Shown: positions 51,542-61,134, counted from the stretch's first letter. The stretch is DNA of 64,000 bases from DATHAP01 sp963762865 (GCA_963762865.1 CAVXNC010000008.1:1-64000); one strand, 5' to 3'. Notes: generated by a model not told the origin, from the letters alone. Translations and numbers: made by a program.

Positions 51542-51750
51542 CTAGTCCGGCAGCTCCACGAGCCCCTTGTCGTAGGCGCCGGGGTTCTTGATGTTGGGCA
51601 GCGGTCCCTCGTCAGCCCGTCGCTGTGGAACCCCATGCACCAGCAGCCGCCCCAGACGCCGTTGTCGGCCTCCACGAGGCGGGCGAAGTCGTCCCAGGTG
51701 TCGGGCGACAGCGGGCGGGTGTCCCCCTCAGGTCGCGGGTGCGCCGACAC
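51542..51750 (-). pseudogene. Remnant of a GNAT-type acetyltransferase with internal deletion
   Basis: The start (SPDTWDDFARLVEADNGVWG, then GCWCMGFHSDG) is the N-terminus of a known GNAT group. After it the frame is lost. Another frame resumes LPNIKNPGAYDKGLVELPD and stops, a short piece from the middle of the same family. The intervening segment, about 50-60 residues including the acetyl-CoA site, is missing, as is the normal C-terminus. The remnant overlaps the MscS gene end by 23 bp. Confidence 0.7.
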
Positions 51751-52774
51751 CGGGGGAGGCCGGCGGGAAGACGGGCGGAGGGACCCGGACGCCTTCGCGG
51801 TCGAACGCCTCCTTGATGCGCTCCCGCAGCTCGCGCTGGACGCCCCAGTGCTCGTTGGGCGTGCACTTGGCGATGACCCGGATCGTCACGGAGTTGCCGG
51901 TCACCGACTCGACGCCCGCGACGGTCGGCACCTCGAGCAGCTTGGGCTGCCAGGCCTCGTCGTCGTACATCGCCTGCGCGGTCTCACCGATCAGCGCCTG
52001 CACGCGGGGGATGTCCTCGGTGTAGGCGACCGCGACGTCGACGATGCCGGTCGACCAGCCCTGACTGTGGTTGCCGACCTGCAGGATCTCGCCGTTGCGG
52101 ACGTACCAGACGACACCGCTGCCGTCGCGCAGCCGGGTGACGCGCAGTCCGACCGCCTCGACGGTGCCGATGGTGCCCATGCCGGTGTCGATGAGGTCGC
52201 CGACGCCGTACTGGTCCTCCAGGATGAGGAAGATCCCGGACAGGAAGTCCTTCACGAGCGTCTGGGCGCCGAAGCCCACCGCGATGCCGACGATGCCGGC
52301 ACTGGCCAGCAGCGGCCCGATCGGGAGACCGATGACGTCCAGGATCATCAGGAACGCCACGCTCGTGACCACGCCGGTGGTCACGCTGCGCAGCACCGAG
52401 GACATCGTGTCGGCGCGCTGCTTGCGTCGCTCGGACAGCAGCGGGCTCGACTCAAGGATCTTGTGGCCCTTGCCCTTGGCGAGCACACCGGGGACCGTGC
52501 CTTCGGCTGCGCGGTGGGCGAGCCGGCGGATCAGCCGGTGCAGCAGGAATCGGATGACGGCCGCGACGAGGACGATCGTCGCGATCGCCGTCGGCTTGGC
52601 CAGGATCCAGTCCGCCGACTCGGCCAGCCAGTCGACACCGGTGAGGTCGTAGACGCGGTCGCACAGGGTGTCCGTCTGCTTGTCGTCGACGCAGCTGCGG
52701 AAACGGATCGCCTCCGGGAGCGAGGTCGACAGGGACGCGGACACTGGTGCGGTCGGGACGGCCGCGAACGGCAC
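51728..52774 (-). CDS. MscS-family mechanosensitive channel
   Basis: 348 residues. The N-terminal 45 residues are weakly hydrophobic, then helices near residues 58-80 (AIATIVLVAAVIRFLLHRLI) and 128-145. The pore helix is LLASAGIVGIAVGFGAQTLV followed by KDFLSGIFLILEDQYGVGDL, the MscS signature. The cytoplasmic vestibule ends EVPTVAGVESVTGNSVTIRV. It opens under osmotic downshift. The last 30 residues are Pro-rich. Confidence 0.93.
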   Translation of the reverse strand: MPFAAVPTAPVSASLSTSLPEAIRFRSCVDDKQTDTLCDRVYDLTGVDWLAESADWILAKPTAIATIVLVAAVIRFLLHRLIRRLAHRAAEGTVPGVLAKGKGHKILESSPLLSERRKQRADTMSSVLRSVTTGVVTSVAFLMILDVIGLPIGPLLASAGIVGIAVGFGAQTLVKDFLSGIFLILEDQYGVGDLIDTGMGTIGTVEAVGLRVTRLRDGSGVVWYVRNGEILQVGNHSQGWSTGIVDVAVAYTEDIPRVQALIGETAQAMYDDEAWQPKLLEVPTVAGVESVTGNSVTIRVIAKCTPNEHWGVQRELRERIKEAFDREGVRVPPPVFPPASPGVGAPAT

Positions 52775-52826
52775 GGGGGGTCCTCCAGGGGAGCGGGTTC
52801 GTCGGTCGCCGACGAGGCTAGCGAGG

Positions 52827-54917
52827 TCAGCCGGGCAGCCGCAGGCCCGTCCAGCGCGCCGCGAAGCCCAGGGTGTCGGCGCTGAGCGCGACGGTGCGGC
52901 TCAGGGCCCGCGCACCGTGACCGACCTCACGCTCCAGCCGGAGCAGGACGGGCCGGTCGCCGGCTGTGGCGGCCTGCAGCGCGGCGCACATCTTGCGCGC
53001 GTGCAGGGTGTCAACCCTGGTGTCGCCGTCGAAGACGGTGAAGAGCGTTGCCGGGTAGTCCACGCCGTCGCGGACGTGGTGGTAGGGCGAGTAGCCCAGC
53101 AGCCAGCCCAGCTGCTCGGGGTCGTCGGCGGTGCCGTACTCGTCGTTCCACGTCACGCCGAGCCCGAACTTCTCGTAGCGCACCATGTCGAGCAGCGGCG
53201 CCGAGCAGACGACCGCGGACCACAGCTCCGGTCGCTGCGTGACGGCCACGCCGACCAGCAGCCCGCCGTTGGAGCCGCCGGAGCAGGCCAGCCGGTCCGG
53301 CGCGGACCAGCCATCGGCCACCAGCTTCTCGGCGGCGGCGTAGAAGTCGTCGAAGACGTTCTGCTTGCGGTCGCGCATCCCGGCGCGATGCCACTCCTCG
53401 CCCTCCTCGGAGCCGCCGCGCAGGTTGGCGATCGCGTAGACACCGCCGGCCTCGACCCAGGCCAGCACTCCCGCGGAGTAGCCAGGGGTCATCGGCACGC
53501 CGAAGCCGCCGTAGCCGTAGAGGATCGCCGGCCGTGGCTCGTCGGGATCCTTGACCGGCGAGAGCACCACCATCCGTACGGTCGTGCCGTCCTTGGACTG
53601 CAGCTCGACCTGCCGCGCGTGGACCTCCGGCACGTCGACGGTGCCGGGCGGGCTCGCCCACAGCGACGTCTCGCCGGTCGTCGCGTCGAAGCGGAAGACC
53701 GACGACGGCGTGACGTGGTCGGTGTATCCGAACCACGACTCGTGCCCGCCCTCGGGCCGCTCGCTCAGCCCCGTCACCGTTCCCAGCCCTGGCAGCGGGA
53801 CGGAGCCGGTCCGCGCGCCGGTGCGCAGGTCGTGCGTCGTGATCTCACCCATCGCGTGCCGGGTCCAGCTGCACAGGAGGACCGGGTCGGCGAGCTCGTC
53901 GCCGTCGAGGAGAGCGAAGCCCTCCAGCACGGCCTCCGGGTCCTCGGGCACCAGGTCGGTCCACGTCTGGGACCCCGGGTCCTGCGGTGTCGTCACCGCG
54001 ATCCGGCCACGAGGGGCGTCCCGGTCGGTGAAGACGTAGGCCAGGCCGTCCCGCCCGACGTGGATCGATGTGCTCGCGTCGACGCCTTCCTGCACGACCC
54101 GCAGCCGGGGCGACCCGAGCTCGCCGTCGCCCAGGTCCGCGATCCACAGGTCGTTGCGCGGCGCCGTACCGGCGGAGGCGCCGACGACCAGCCAGCGGCC
54201 GTCCATCGAGACGCTGATGCCGTAGTAGTTCGTCTTGTCCTGCCCGTCGCCGTGGACCAGGACGTCGTCGTCAGGGGACGCGCCGAGCCGGTGCAGCCAC
54301 ACCCGCCTGTGGTGCTGCTCCTCGCCCTCGGGCACGAGGCCGGGCTCCAGGCGGCGTACGTAGTAGAAGGCCTCGCCGCCGGGAAGCCAGGCGACCGGGG
54401 AGAACCGCGTGCGGTCGATCGGACCGTCGACCGCCTCGCCGGTCGCCACGTCGAGCACCCGCAGCACCGACTCCTCGGTGCCGCCCTCGGAGAGCTGGTA
54501 GGCGAGCAGCCGGCCCTCCTTCGAGGGCTGCCAGCCGTCGAGGGTCGTGGTGCCGGACGGGTCGATCGCCATCGGGTCGACCAGCACCCGCTCGTCGGCG
54601 CCGTCGTGGTCGACGGTCAGCAGAACGGCGTGCTCCTGGTCGGCGGTGCGGCGGAGGAAGAACTGGCGCTCCCCGCGCCACGACGGCGTGCCGATGCTCC
54701 CGGCGCCGAGCAGCTCGCCGATGCGGGTCCGCAGGTGGTCACGACCGGGTACGTCGCGCAGCTGGTCGGTCAGCAGCTCGTCCTGGCCGGTGGTCCAGGC
54801 CAGGGTCTCCGCGGAGGTCGCGTCCTCCAGCCAGCGGTACGGGTCCGGGATCGTCCGGCCGTGCAGGACGTCCGCATCGTCGGTGCGGCGGGCCGCTGGG
54901 TAGCCGGGGCGCGTCAT
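52827..54917 (-). CDS. Prolyl oligopeptidase (S9A)
   Basis: ATG 54917 (MTRPGYPAARRTDDADVLHG) gives 696 residues; a longer frame upstream is non-coding. The first 400 residues form a beta-propeller. The catalytic Ser is in LACSGGSNGGLLVGVAVTQR, the Asp in FTVFDGDTRVDTLHARKM, and the His in LEREVGHGARALSRTVAL. It cleaves after Pro in short peptides, in the cytoplasm since no signal is seen. Divergent from the HNH nuclease gene by about 100 bp. Confidence 0.95.
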   Translation of the reverse strand: MTRPGYPAARRTDDADVLHGRTIPDPYRWLEDATSAETLAWTTGQDELLTDQLRDVPGRDHLRTRIGELLGAGSIGTPSWRGERQFFLRRTADQEHAVLLTVDHDGADERVLVDPMAIDPSGTTTLDGWQPSKEGRLLAYQLSEGGTEESVLRVLDVATGEAVDGPIDRTRFSPVAWLPGGEAFYYVRRLEPGLVPEGEEQHHRRVWLHRLGASPDDDVLVHGDGQDKTNYYGISVSMDGRWLVVGASAGTAPRNDLWIADLGDGELGSPRLRVVQEGVDASTSIHVGRDGLAYVFTDRDAPRGRIAVTTPQDPGSQTWTDLVPEDPEAVLEGFALLDGDELADPVLLCSWTRHAMGEITTHDLRTGARTGSVPLPGLGTVTGLSERPEGGHESWFGYTDHVTPSSVFRFDATTGETSLWASPPGTVDVPEVHARQVELQSKDGTTVRMVVLSPVKDPDEPRPAILYGYGGFGVPMTPGYSAGVLAWVEAGGVYAIANLRGGSEEGEEWHRAGMRDRKQNVFDDFYAAAEKLVADGWSAPDRLACSGGSNGGLLVGVAVTQRPELWSAVVCSAPLLDMVRYEKFGLGVTWNDEYGTADDPEQLGWLLGYSPYHHVRDGVDYPATLFTVFDGDTRVDTLHARKMCAALQAATAGDRPVLLRLEREVGHGARALSRTVALSADTLGFAARWTGLRLPG

Positions 54918-55020
54918 GGGTCGACACCCTAAGGTGCTGGCCTTTGCCGCCCCGGAGAGTGACACTGGACCCACCCGACCCGGCACGAGCCACGTGCCGG
55001 GCCTTCGCTGGGAGGCGGGA

Positions 55021-55545
55021 GTGGGCCACGCCCTTGTGCTGAACGCGACGTACGAGCCGCTGTGCGTCGTGCCTGCGCGACGTGCCCTCCTGCTGGTGCT
55101 CATGCACAAGGCGGTGTCCGTCGAGGCGTCCGACCTGGTCATGCACAGCGCCTCGCTCTCGGTGAGCGCGCCGGCGGTGGTGCGGCTCACGCGCTACGTC
55201 CGGATCCCCTACCGCGGCCCGGTGCCCCTCACCCGTCGCGCCGTCTTCGTGCGCGACGGCGGCCGCTGCGTCTACTGCGGCAGCACCGCCACGAGCATCG
55301 ACCACGTGATCCCGCGCAGCCGCGGTGGCCGGCACGAGTGGGCCAACGTCGTGTCGGCGTGCCGGCGCTGCAACCACGTGAAGGCTGACCGCACGGTCGC
55401 CGACCTCGGCTGGCGGCTGCACATGCCGGAGGAGCCCACCGGCACCGCGTGGCGGATCCTCGGCACCGGCCGGTCCGACCCGAGCTGGGTCCCCTACCTC
55501 GAGGCCTACGGCGGCAGCGAGGTCGTCGGCGCCGCGACCGCCTAG
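55021..55545 (+). CDS. HNH endonuclease family protein
   Basis: GTG 55021 (VGHALVLNATYEPLCVVPAR) follows GGGAGGCGGGA. 174 residues. The HNH core is FVRDGGRCVYCGSTATSIDH, VIPRSRGGRHEWANVVSACR, RCNHVKADRTVADL, with two CxxC pairs. An N-terminal ALVLNATYEPL is found in a widespread actinobacterial group next to no fixed partner. Possible role in DNA repair or phage defence; not established. Confidence 0.9.
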   Translation: MGHALVLNATYEPLCVVPARRALLLVLMHKAVSVEASDLVMHSASLSVSAPAVVRLTRYVRIPYRGPVPLTRRAVFVRDGGRCVYCGSTATSIDHVIPRSRGGRHEWANVVSACRRCNHVKADRTVADLGWRLHMPEEPTGTAWRILGTGRSDPSWVPYLEAYGGSEVVGAATA

Positions 55546-55554
55546 CCGCCCGAC

Positions 55555-56988
55555 GTGTCGGAGCTGCACGACCTCACCGCCGTCGAGCAAGGAGCCGCGG
55601 TCGCGCGCCACGAGGTGTCGCCGCGCGAGCTCGCCGAGCACTACCTGGGGCGTGCCGCCCGGCTCTCCGACGAGGTGGGCGCCTTCGTGACGCTGACCGC
55701 GGAGCGGGCGCTCGAGCAGGCCGACGCCCTCGCCGCGGAGCTCACGACGACCGGCCCGCGCTCACCGCTGCACGGCGTCCCGGTGCCGGTGAAGGACCTC
55801 AACCTGACCGCCGGGATCCGCACGACCTTCGGCAGCGCGGCCTTCCGCGACCACGTGCCGGAGGTGGACGACACGGTCGTGGTGCGGCTGCGGGACGCCG
55901 GCACCGTGCTGCTCGGCAAGACCAGCGCCCCCGAGCTGGGCCTGCCCTGCTACACCGAGCCGGCCCTGGTGGCGCCGGCGCGCTCGCCGTGGGCGCGGGA
56001 CCGGATGGCCGGCGGCTCCAGCGGGGGCGCGGCCGCGGCGGTGGCCGCCGGCCTGGCCCCGGTCGCGCACGGCAACGACGGCGGTGGGTCGGTGCGCATC
56101 CCCGCCAGCTGCTGCGGGCTGGTCGGTCTCAAGCCATCGCGCGGTCGCATCAGCGGCGGGCCGCTGCGCGGCGACGTGAGCGGCCTGCCGTGCGAGGGGG
56201 CGCTGGCCCGGACCGTCGAGGACGCCGCGGCGCTGCTCGACGCGATGGCCGGGCCTTCCCCGGGCGACCCGCACTGGGCGCCGCCGCTGCCCGACGGCGA
56301 GAGCTTCCTCGACCATGCCGGGCGGGAGCCGGGGCGGCTGCGGGTGGCGCGGTTCGTCACTCCCGTCATCGGCGACGCCGAGGTCCACGCCGAGTGCCTC
56401 GCGGCGTACGACCGGACCAGCACGCTGCTCAGCGACCTGGGGCACGACGTCGAGGACATCCCCGCGCCCTTCACGGACGACGTGGTGCCGCTCTTCGAGA
56501 CGGTGTGGTCGGTGCTGCCGACCCTGGCGCCGGTCGACCCGTCGCGCGAGGGCGACCTGATGCCTCTGACCCGCTGGCTGCGCGAGCGGGGGAGATCGGT
56601 GAGCGGGAGTGCCTTCGCGCTCGCGCTGGTGTCGCTGCAGGTCCTCGCGCGGCGCGCGGTCGTCGCGATGGGTGCGTACGACGCGGTGCTGACACCGACC
56701 CTCGCGCAGCCGCCGTTGCCGGTCGGTGCCCTGCGCGACGACGACGACCCGGCGGCGGACTTCGCTGCGCAGGAGCGCTTCACGCCGTGGACCGCCTTGT
56801 GGAACCTCACCGGTCAGCCGGCGGTGTCGCTGCCGGTGCACCGGACCGCGGATGGTCTGCCGGTGGGCGTGATGCTCGCCGGCCGGCCGGCGGGGGAGTC
56901 GGGGTTGCTGTCACTGGCGGCGCAGGTCGAGGCGGCGGCCGGCACGGTCTGGACCACGGGAGGCAGTGCGCGGCCGGCGATGTGGTGA
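55555..56988 (+). CDS. Amidase signature-family enzyme
   Basis: GTG 55555 (VSELHDLTAVEQGAAVARHE), 477 residues. The Lys-Ser-Ser triad is in VPVKDLNLTAG (Lys), MAGGSSGGAAAAVAAGLAPV (Ser), and NDGGGSVRIPASCCGLVGLK (Ser). Typical members hydrolyse amides or act in GatA-like reactions; 6-aminohexanoate-type and indoleacetamide substrates occur. It begins 10 nt after HNH and precedes MalQ by 16 nt, so the three may share one transcript. Confidence 0.92.
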   Translation: MSELHDLTAVEQGAAVARHEVSPRELAEHYLGRAARLSDEVGAFVTLTAERALEQADALAAELTTTGPRSPLHGVPVPVKDLNLTAGIRTTFGSAAFRDHVPEVDDTVVVRLRDAGTVLLGKTSAPELGLPCYTEPALVAPARSPWARDRMAGGSSGGAAAAVAAGLAPVAHGNDGGGSVRIPASCCGLVGLKPSRGRISGGPLRGDVSGLPCEGALARTVEDAAALLDAMAGPSPGDPHWAPPLPDGESFLDHAGREPGRLRVARFVTPVIGDAEVHAECLAAYDRTSTLLSDLGHDVEDIPAPFTDDVVPLFETVWSVLPTLAPVDPSREGDLMPLTRWLRERGRSVSGSAFALALVSLQVLARRAVVAMGAYDAVLTPTLAQPPLPVGALRDDDDPAADFAAQERFTPWTALWNLTGQPAVSLPVHRTADGLPVGVMLAGRPAGESGLLSLAAQVEAAAGTVWTTGGSARPAMW

Positions 56989-57004
56989 GGGAGACTCGTC
57001 CGCG

Positions 57005-59200
57005 ATGTCGACCGACCCCCACACCGTCGATCACCCGCCCACCGACGAAGCCGCGCTGCCGACCCCAGAGCTGCAGCGGCTCGCCGAGGTGCACGGGGTC
57101 GCGACCGACTTCTGGGACTGGCAGGGCCGGCACCGTCCGGTCTCGCGGGCGACGGTGGAGGCGGTGCTCGCGGCGCTCGGGGTGGCCGCGCACACCGACG
57201 AGTCGGTGCGGGCGTCCCTGGCCGAGGCCGAGGTGGCGCCGTGGCGGCGGACCCTGCCACCGTGCGTCGTCACCCGGGCCGGGCGCGAGCACCAGGTGCC
57301 GGTGCACGTCCGGCACATGGAGCCGGTCGCGGCGTGGGTGGAGCTGGAGGGCGGCGGCCAGGTCGACCTGACGCTCGCCGACCGGTGGGTGGAGCCGCGG
57401 GAGGTAGCCGGTGAGCTGGTCGGCGAGGCGACCGTCGTCGTGCCGCCGGACCTGCCGCTGGGCTGGCACACGCTGTGCGCGTCCGTCGGTACGCCGGCCG
57501 CGGAGGCCCGCACTCCGCTGGTGGTGACGCCGGACCGCATGCCGGCACCGGCCACCGGTGACCCGCCGGCCGCCTGGGGTCTGATGACCCAGCTCTACTC
57601 GGTGCGGTCGCGCCGGTCGTGGGGGCACGGCGACCTCGACGACCTGGCCGAGCTCGCCCGGTGGGCCGGACGCGAGCTCGGTGCGGGCTTCGTGCTGGTC
57701 AACCCGCTGCACGCGCCGGCGCCGACGACACCGGTGGAGCCCTCGCCCTACCTGCCGGTCACCCGGCGCTTCGTGTCGCCGCTCTACCTGCGCGTCGAGC
57801 TGGTGCCGGAGCACGCCTACCTGACCGGCGCGGTGCGCGCCGAGATCGAGCGCACCGCACTCCTGCAGCGCTCGGTCAACACCGCCGACGTGCTGCTCGA
57901 CCGCGGCGCGGTGTGGGAGGCGAAGCGGTCGGCGCTGACGCTGGTGCACGCGGTCCCGCGCAGCCCCGCGCGCGAGGCCGACTACCAGGCGTTCGTACGT
58001 CGCGAAGGCGCCGGGCTGCTCGACTTCGCGACCTGGTGCGCGCTGAGCGAGGTGCACGGCGACGACTGGCGCACCTGGCCCGCGGACCTGCACGACCCGA
58101 GGGGCCCGGCGGCTGTCGCAGCCCGTGAGGAGCTCGCGGAGCGGGTCGACTTCTACTGCTGGCTGCAGTGGCTGCTCGACGAGCAGCTGGGCCGGGCGCA
58201 GCGGCTGGCCGTCGAGTCGGGCATGGCACTCGGCGTCGTCCACGACCTCGCCGTCGGGGTGCACCCGCACGGCGCCGACACCTGGGCGCTGCAGGGCGTC
58301 ATGGCCCGGGGAGTCACTGTCGGTGCGCCGCCGGACGCCTTCAACCAGGTCGGCCAGGACTGGTCGCAGCCGCCGTGGCGGCCCGACCGGCTGGCCGAGG
58401 AGGGCTACACGGCCTACCGGGACATGCTCCGGACCGTGCTACGGCACTGCGGCGGCGTACGTGTCGACCACGTCATCGGACTCTTCCGGCTGTGGTGGGT
58501 GCCGGAGGGCATGCCGGCCAGCGCCGGGACGTACGTGCGCTTCGACCACGACGCGCTCGTGGGCATCCTGGCGCTGGAGGCGTGGCGGGCCGGCGCGCTG
58601 GTGGTGGGCGAGGACCTCGGCACCGTGGAGCCGTGGGTGCGCGACTACCTGGCGGAGCGGGGGCTGCTGGGCACCTCCATCCTGTGGTTCGAGCGCGACG
58701 AGCAGGGCGCGCCGCGACCGCCCGAGACCTGGCGGGAGCTGTGCCTTGCGGCGGTGACGACCCACGACCTGCCGCCGACCGCGGGCTACCTCACCGGCGA
58801 GCACATCCGGATCCGCGACGACCTCGGGCTGCTGACCCGGCCGGTCGAGGAGGAGCGCGGGGTCGACGAGGCGGACCGAGCGTCATGGCTCGACCTGCTG
58901 GTCGCGCGCGGGTGGCTGGCCGACGAAGAGCGAAGCGACGAGGAGGCAGTGACCGTTGCGCTGCACCGCGCGCTCGCGGCGACACCGAGCCGGCTGCTCG
59001 GTGTCGCCCTGACCGACGTGGTGGGTGACCGGCGGGCGATGAACCAGCCCGGCACCGACGACGAGTACCCCAACTGGCGAGTGCCGCTCGCCGACGGCGA
59101 GCACCGCCCGGTCCTGCTCGAGGACCTCGTGTCGATGCCGCGCGCCCGGCGACTGGCGGCGGCTGTCCGCGGTGGGCACGTGACGGGCCAGGGCACCTAG
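57005..59200 (+). CDS. malQ: 4-alpha-glucanotransferase
   Basis: ATG 57005 (MSTDPHTVDHPPTDEAALPT) gives 731 residues. The N-terminal MalQ_N domain is followed by the GH77 barrel: GAGFVLVNPLHAP, VRVDHVIGLFRLWWVPEGM (nucleophile Asp), LVVGEDLGTVEPWVRDYL (acid Glu) and TTHDLPPTAGYLTG. It transfers glucan segments between maltodextrins in the cytoplasm. Together with the GH13 glucosidase at 48 kb, it points to maltodextrin or glycogen turnover. Confidence 0.96.
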   Translation: MSTDPHTVDHPPTDEAALPTPELQRLAEVHGVATDFWDWQGRHRPVSRATVEAVLAALGVAAHTDESVRASLAEAEVAPWRRTLPPCVVTRAGREHQVPVHVRHMEPVAAWVELEGGGQVDLTLADRWVEPREVAGELVGEATVVVPPDLPLGWHTLCASVGTPAAEARTPLVVTPDRMPAPATGDPPAAWGLMTQLYSVRSRRSWGHGDLDDLAELARWAGRELGAGFVLVNPLHAPAPTTPVEPSPYLPVTRRFVSPLYLRVELVPEHAYLTGAVRAEIERTALLQRSVNTADVLLDRGAVWEAKRSALTLVHAVPRSPAREADYQAFVRREGAGLLDFATWCALSEVHGDDWRTWPADLHDPRGPAAVAAREELAERVDFYCWLQWLLDEQLGRAQRLAVESGMALGVVHDLAVGVHPHGADTWALQGVMARGVTVGAPPDAFNQVGQDWSQPPWRPDRLAEEGYTAYRDMLRTVLRHCGGVRVDHVIGLFRLWWVPEGMPASAGTYVRFDHDALVGILALEAWRAGALVVGEDLGTVEPWVRDYLAERGLLGTSILWFERDEQGAPRPPETWRELCLAAVTTHDLPPTAGYLTGEHIRIRDDLGLLTRPVEEERGVDEADRASWLDLLVARGWLADEERSDEEAVTVALHRALAATPSRLLGVALTDVVGDRRAMNQPGTDDEYPNWRVPLADGEHRPVLLEDLVSMPRARRLAAAVRGGHVTGQGT

Positions 59201-59213
59201 TACGGTTCCTCCC

Positions 59214-59561
59214 GTGAACGTGCGCCGCCTCACCGCATCGACGGTCTGCGCCATCTGGGCGACGGGACTGCTGCTGGCGACCGCCGGGCCGGCACTGGCC
59301 GCTCCCGACGACGGCAGCGACACCGGTCCCGGGTTCAGCGTCCTCGAGACGCTGCTGTGGTTCGTGGTCCTGCCGGCCGGCATCTTCCTCGCCATCGTGG
59401 TGCTGGTGTCGGCGCCGTCGATGGCCCGCGGGCCGCGCTACCGGCCGGGTCTCGGCTGGTGGGCCGCGCCGGTCTGGTTCAACGGCCCGGACGACGCCGA
59501 CACCGCCGTGCGCAAGGCCGCGGCGACCGCCGGGGGAGGTGGCGCAAGTGCCCGCTGGTGA
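59214..59561 (+). CDS. Small membrane protein with signal peptide
   Basis: GTG 59214, 115 residues. A signal-peptide-like start (ASTVCAIWATGLLLATAGPA, LAAPDDG) and a second helix (ETLLWFVVLPAGIFLAIVVL) bracket a short outer loop. The end is cytoplasmic and basic to neutral (RYRPGLGWWAAPVWFNGPDD). It overlaps the DUF5130 gene by 14 nt. Conserved in actinobacteria in the same pair; function unknown. Confidence 0.75.
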   Translation: MNVRRLTASTVCAIWATGLLLATAGPALAAPDDGSDTGPGFSVLETLLWFVVLPAGIFLAIVVLVSAPSMARGPRYRPGLGWWAAPVWFNGPDDADTAVRKAAATAGGGGASARW

Positions 59562-59940
59562 CGCGTTCTCCGACCGGCAGCAGCAGGACGTGGTCCGGGC
59601 GATCCGCCTCGCCCAGCAGCAGTCGCAGCTGCCCGTCTCGGTCTACGTGGGGACCCTCGAGGGCGACAGCCGGGCGACCGCGCTGCAGCTGCACGGCGCG
59701 CTGGGCGACGAGGCCGCCGAGACGGTGCTGATCGCCGTGGACCCCGGCGCCCGCCGAGTCGAGGTCGTGACCGGCCCCTCGGTGCGCCGCCGCCTCGACG
59801 ACCGCGCGGCCGGGCTGGCCGCGATGACGATGACCTCGGCCTTCCAGGCCGGGGACCTTTCAGGCGGCATCGCCAGCGGCGTACTCGCCCTGGCCGAGCA
59901 CGCCCACGCCCCCCGCAGCCTGCACACCGACACCCCGTAG
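59548..59940 (+). CDS. DUF5130 (TPM-like) family protein
   Basis: I prefer GTG 59548, which has GGGGGAGG at 6-8 nt, over GTG 59539, whose ribosome site would overlap the start. 130 residues: FSDRQQQDVVRAIRLAQQQS, QLPVSVYVGTLEGDSRATAL, and ETVLIAVDPGARRVEVVTGP are the TPM-like core. Such domains occur in small phosphatase-like or membrane-linked proteins. Coupled to the small membrane protein upstream, its likely membrane partner. Confidence 0.8.
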   Translation: MPAGDAFSDRQQQDVVRAIRLAQQQSQLPVSVYVGTLEGDSRATALQLHGALGDEAAETVLIAVDPGARRVEVVTGPSVRRRLDDRAAGLAAMTMTSAFQAGDLSGGIASGVLALAEHAHAPRSLHTDTP

Positions 59941-59991
59941 CCCGCCCCCGGAGCCCCGCGGCCCCGGAGCCACCACCGCGTCGCTCGCCAC

Positions 59992-60044
59992 ATTGATCAC
60001 GCTCGCGTGATCAATGGTGGCCAGGCGCGGCGAATTTGCCTGTG
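59992..60044 (+). repeat. Left 53-bp inverted repeat of the AbiEi/nuclease cassette
   Basis: Reading rightward, it begins ATTGATCACGCTCGCGTG and ends GCGCGGCGAATTTGCCTGTG. It matches the reverse complement of 61165-61217 at 43 of 53 positions without gaps; mismatches cluster at positions 19-32. The first 24 bases also fold on themselves (ATTGATCACGC/GCGTGATCAAT). Confidence 0.88.
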
Positions 60045-60150
60045 CCAGGACGCAATTGCCTAGGCCTGGCCAGTTGTGCACATGGCCTCAGCCATCCACC
60101 GATCTGCGGCCGCCCCGCCGCTGGCCCCTGCTGGCAAGCAGAGTCGAGCC

Positions 60151-61134
60151 ATGGACGGTGAGCTCTCCCGGCTGGTGGCTGCCCAGCGTGGCTTCTTCTT
60201 CCGCTCGCAGGCCCTGGACTGCGGCTACAGCCCACAGGAGGTCAGCGACCTGCTGCGCACCCGCGCGTGGGTCCGGATCCGGCACGGTGCCTATGCGCCG
60301 GCCGAGCTGGTGACCGACGTGTCGGCCGCCGCGCGTCACCTGCTGGTGGTCCGGGCAGCCGTCGCCAAGCTAGTGGGCCAGGTCGTGGTCACGCATGTCT
60401 CCGGCCTGGCCGCTCTCGGTGTGCCTTTGTGGGGCGTCGATCTCGGGCAGGTCCATGTGCATCGCGACGCAGAACGGTCCTCGCGACGGGAGGCCGGGAT
60501 CGTGCATCACTCCGGTGTTCTGCCGGACTCGCAGATCATCGAGGTGGACGGGCTGCTGGTCGCGATTCCCGAGCGATCCGCCCTCGACGCCTGCCGCACG
60601 GAGGGATTCGAGGCGGGCGTGGTGCTGATGGACGGCGCTCGCCGACTGAGCCGGTTCGACGAGGAGATCGCCCGGCAGATCCTCGAGGAGCAGCGTGATT
60701 GGCACGGCTCCGTTCGCGCCTCGCGTGTCCTGGCCTTCTCCGACCCGAAAGCACAGACGGTCGGTGAGTCCAGGACGCGTGTGCTGATGGCCCGGATCGG
60801 GCTGCCGAAGCCGGCCCTGCAGCACCACGTCAACGACTCCACCGGCCGACTGATCGGCATTACCGACCTGTACATCGACGAGATCGTGACTGCTGTGGAG
60901 TTCGATGGCCGACTCAAGTACGGCCGAGAGCTCTATGAACGCAGCGGGGAACCGGACCAGGTCGATGTCGGCGAGGTCGTGTGGCGGGAGAAGCTACGCG
61001 AGGACGCCATCCGTGACGAGGGCAACGAGATGGTCCGCATCGTGTGGCACGAGCTGGACGGCCACGACAGGAAGGTGGCCCAGCGATTCGACCGGGCAGC
61101 CACGCGGTCGCAACGCGGCCGCCGGGCCGGATGA
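60151..61134 (+). CDS. AbiEi-like N-terminal domain fused to PDDEXK/DUF559-like nuclease domain
   Basis: ATG 60151 (MDGELSRLVAAQRGFFFRSQ) gives 327 residues. The first 75 residues resemble the AbiEi antitoxin winged helix (ALDCGYSPQEVSDLLRTRAW, VRIRHGAYAP). The middle holds VVVTHVSGLAALGVPLWGVD. The C-terminal 110 residues look like a Vsr/DUF559-type nuclease: LIGITDLYIDEIVTAVEFDG (acidic residues), then WREKLREDAIRDEGNEMVRI and VWHELD. Families with this combination appear in many copies in actinobacterial genomes. No AbiEii toxin lies beside it, so this is not a standard two-gene TA system. Confidence 0.78.
   Translation: MDGELSRLVAAQRGFFFRSQALDCGYSPQEVSDLLRTRAWVRIRHGAYAPAELVTDVSAAARHLLVVRAAVAKLVGQVVVTHVSGLAALGVPLWGVDLGQVHVHRDAERSSRREAGIVHHSGVLPDSQIIEVDGLLVAIPERSALDACRTEGFEAGVVLMDGARRLSRFDEEIARQILEEQRDWHGSVRASRVLAFSDPKAQTVGESRTRVLMARIGLPKPALQHHVNDSTGRLIGITDLYIDEIVTAVEFDGRLKYGRELYERSGEPDQVDVGEVVWREKLREDAIRDEGNEMVRIVWHELDGHDRKVAQRFDRAATRSQRGRRAG

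Noticed and set aside
55449..57371. 640-residue frame overlapping amidase and MalQ
   Set aside because: Arg/Gly/Ala-rich shadow of two well-supported genes in another frame.
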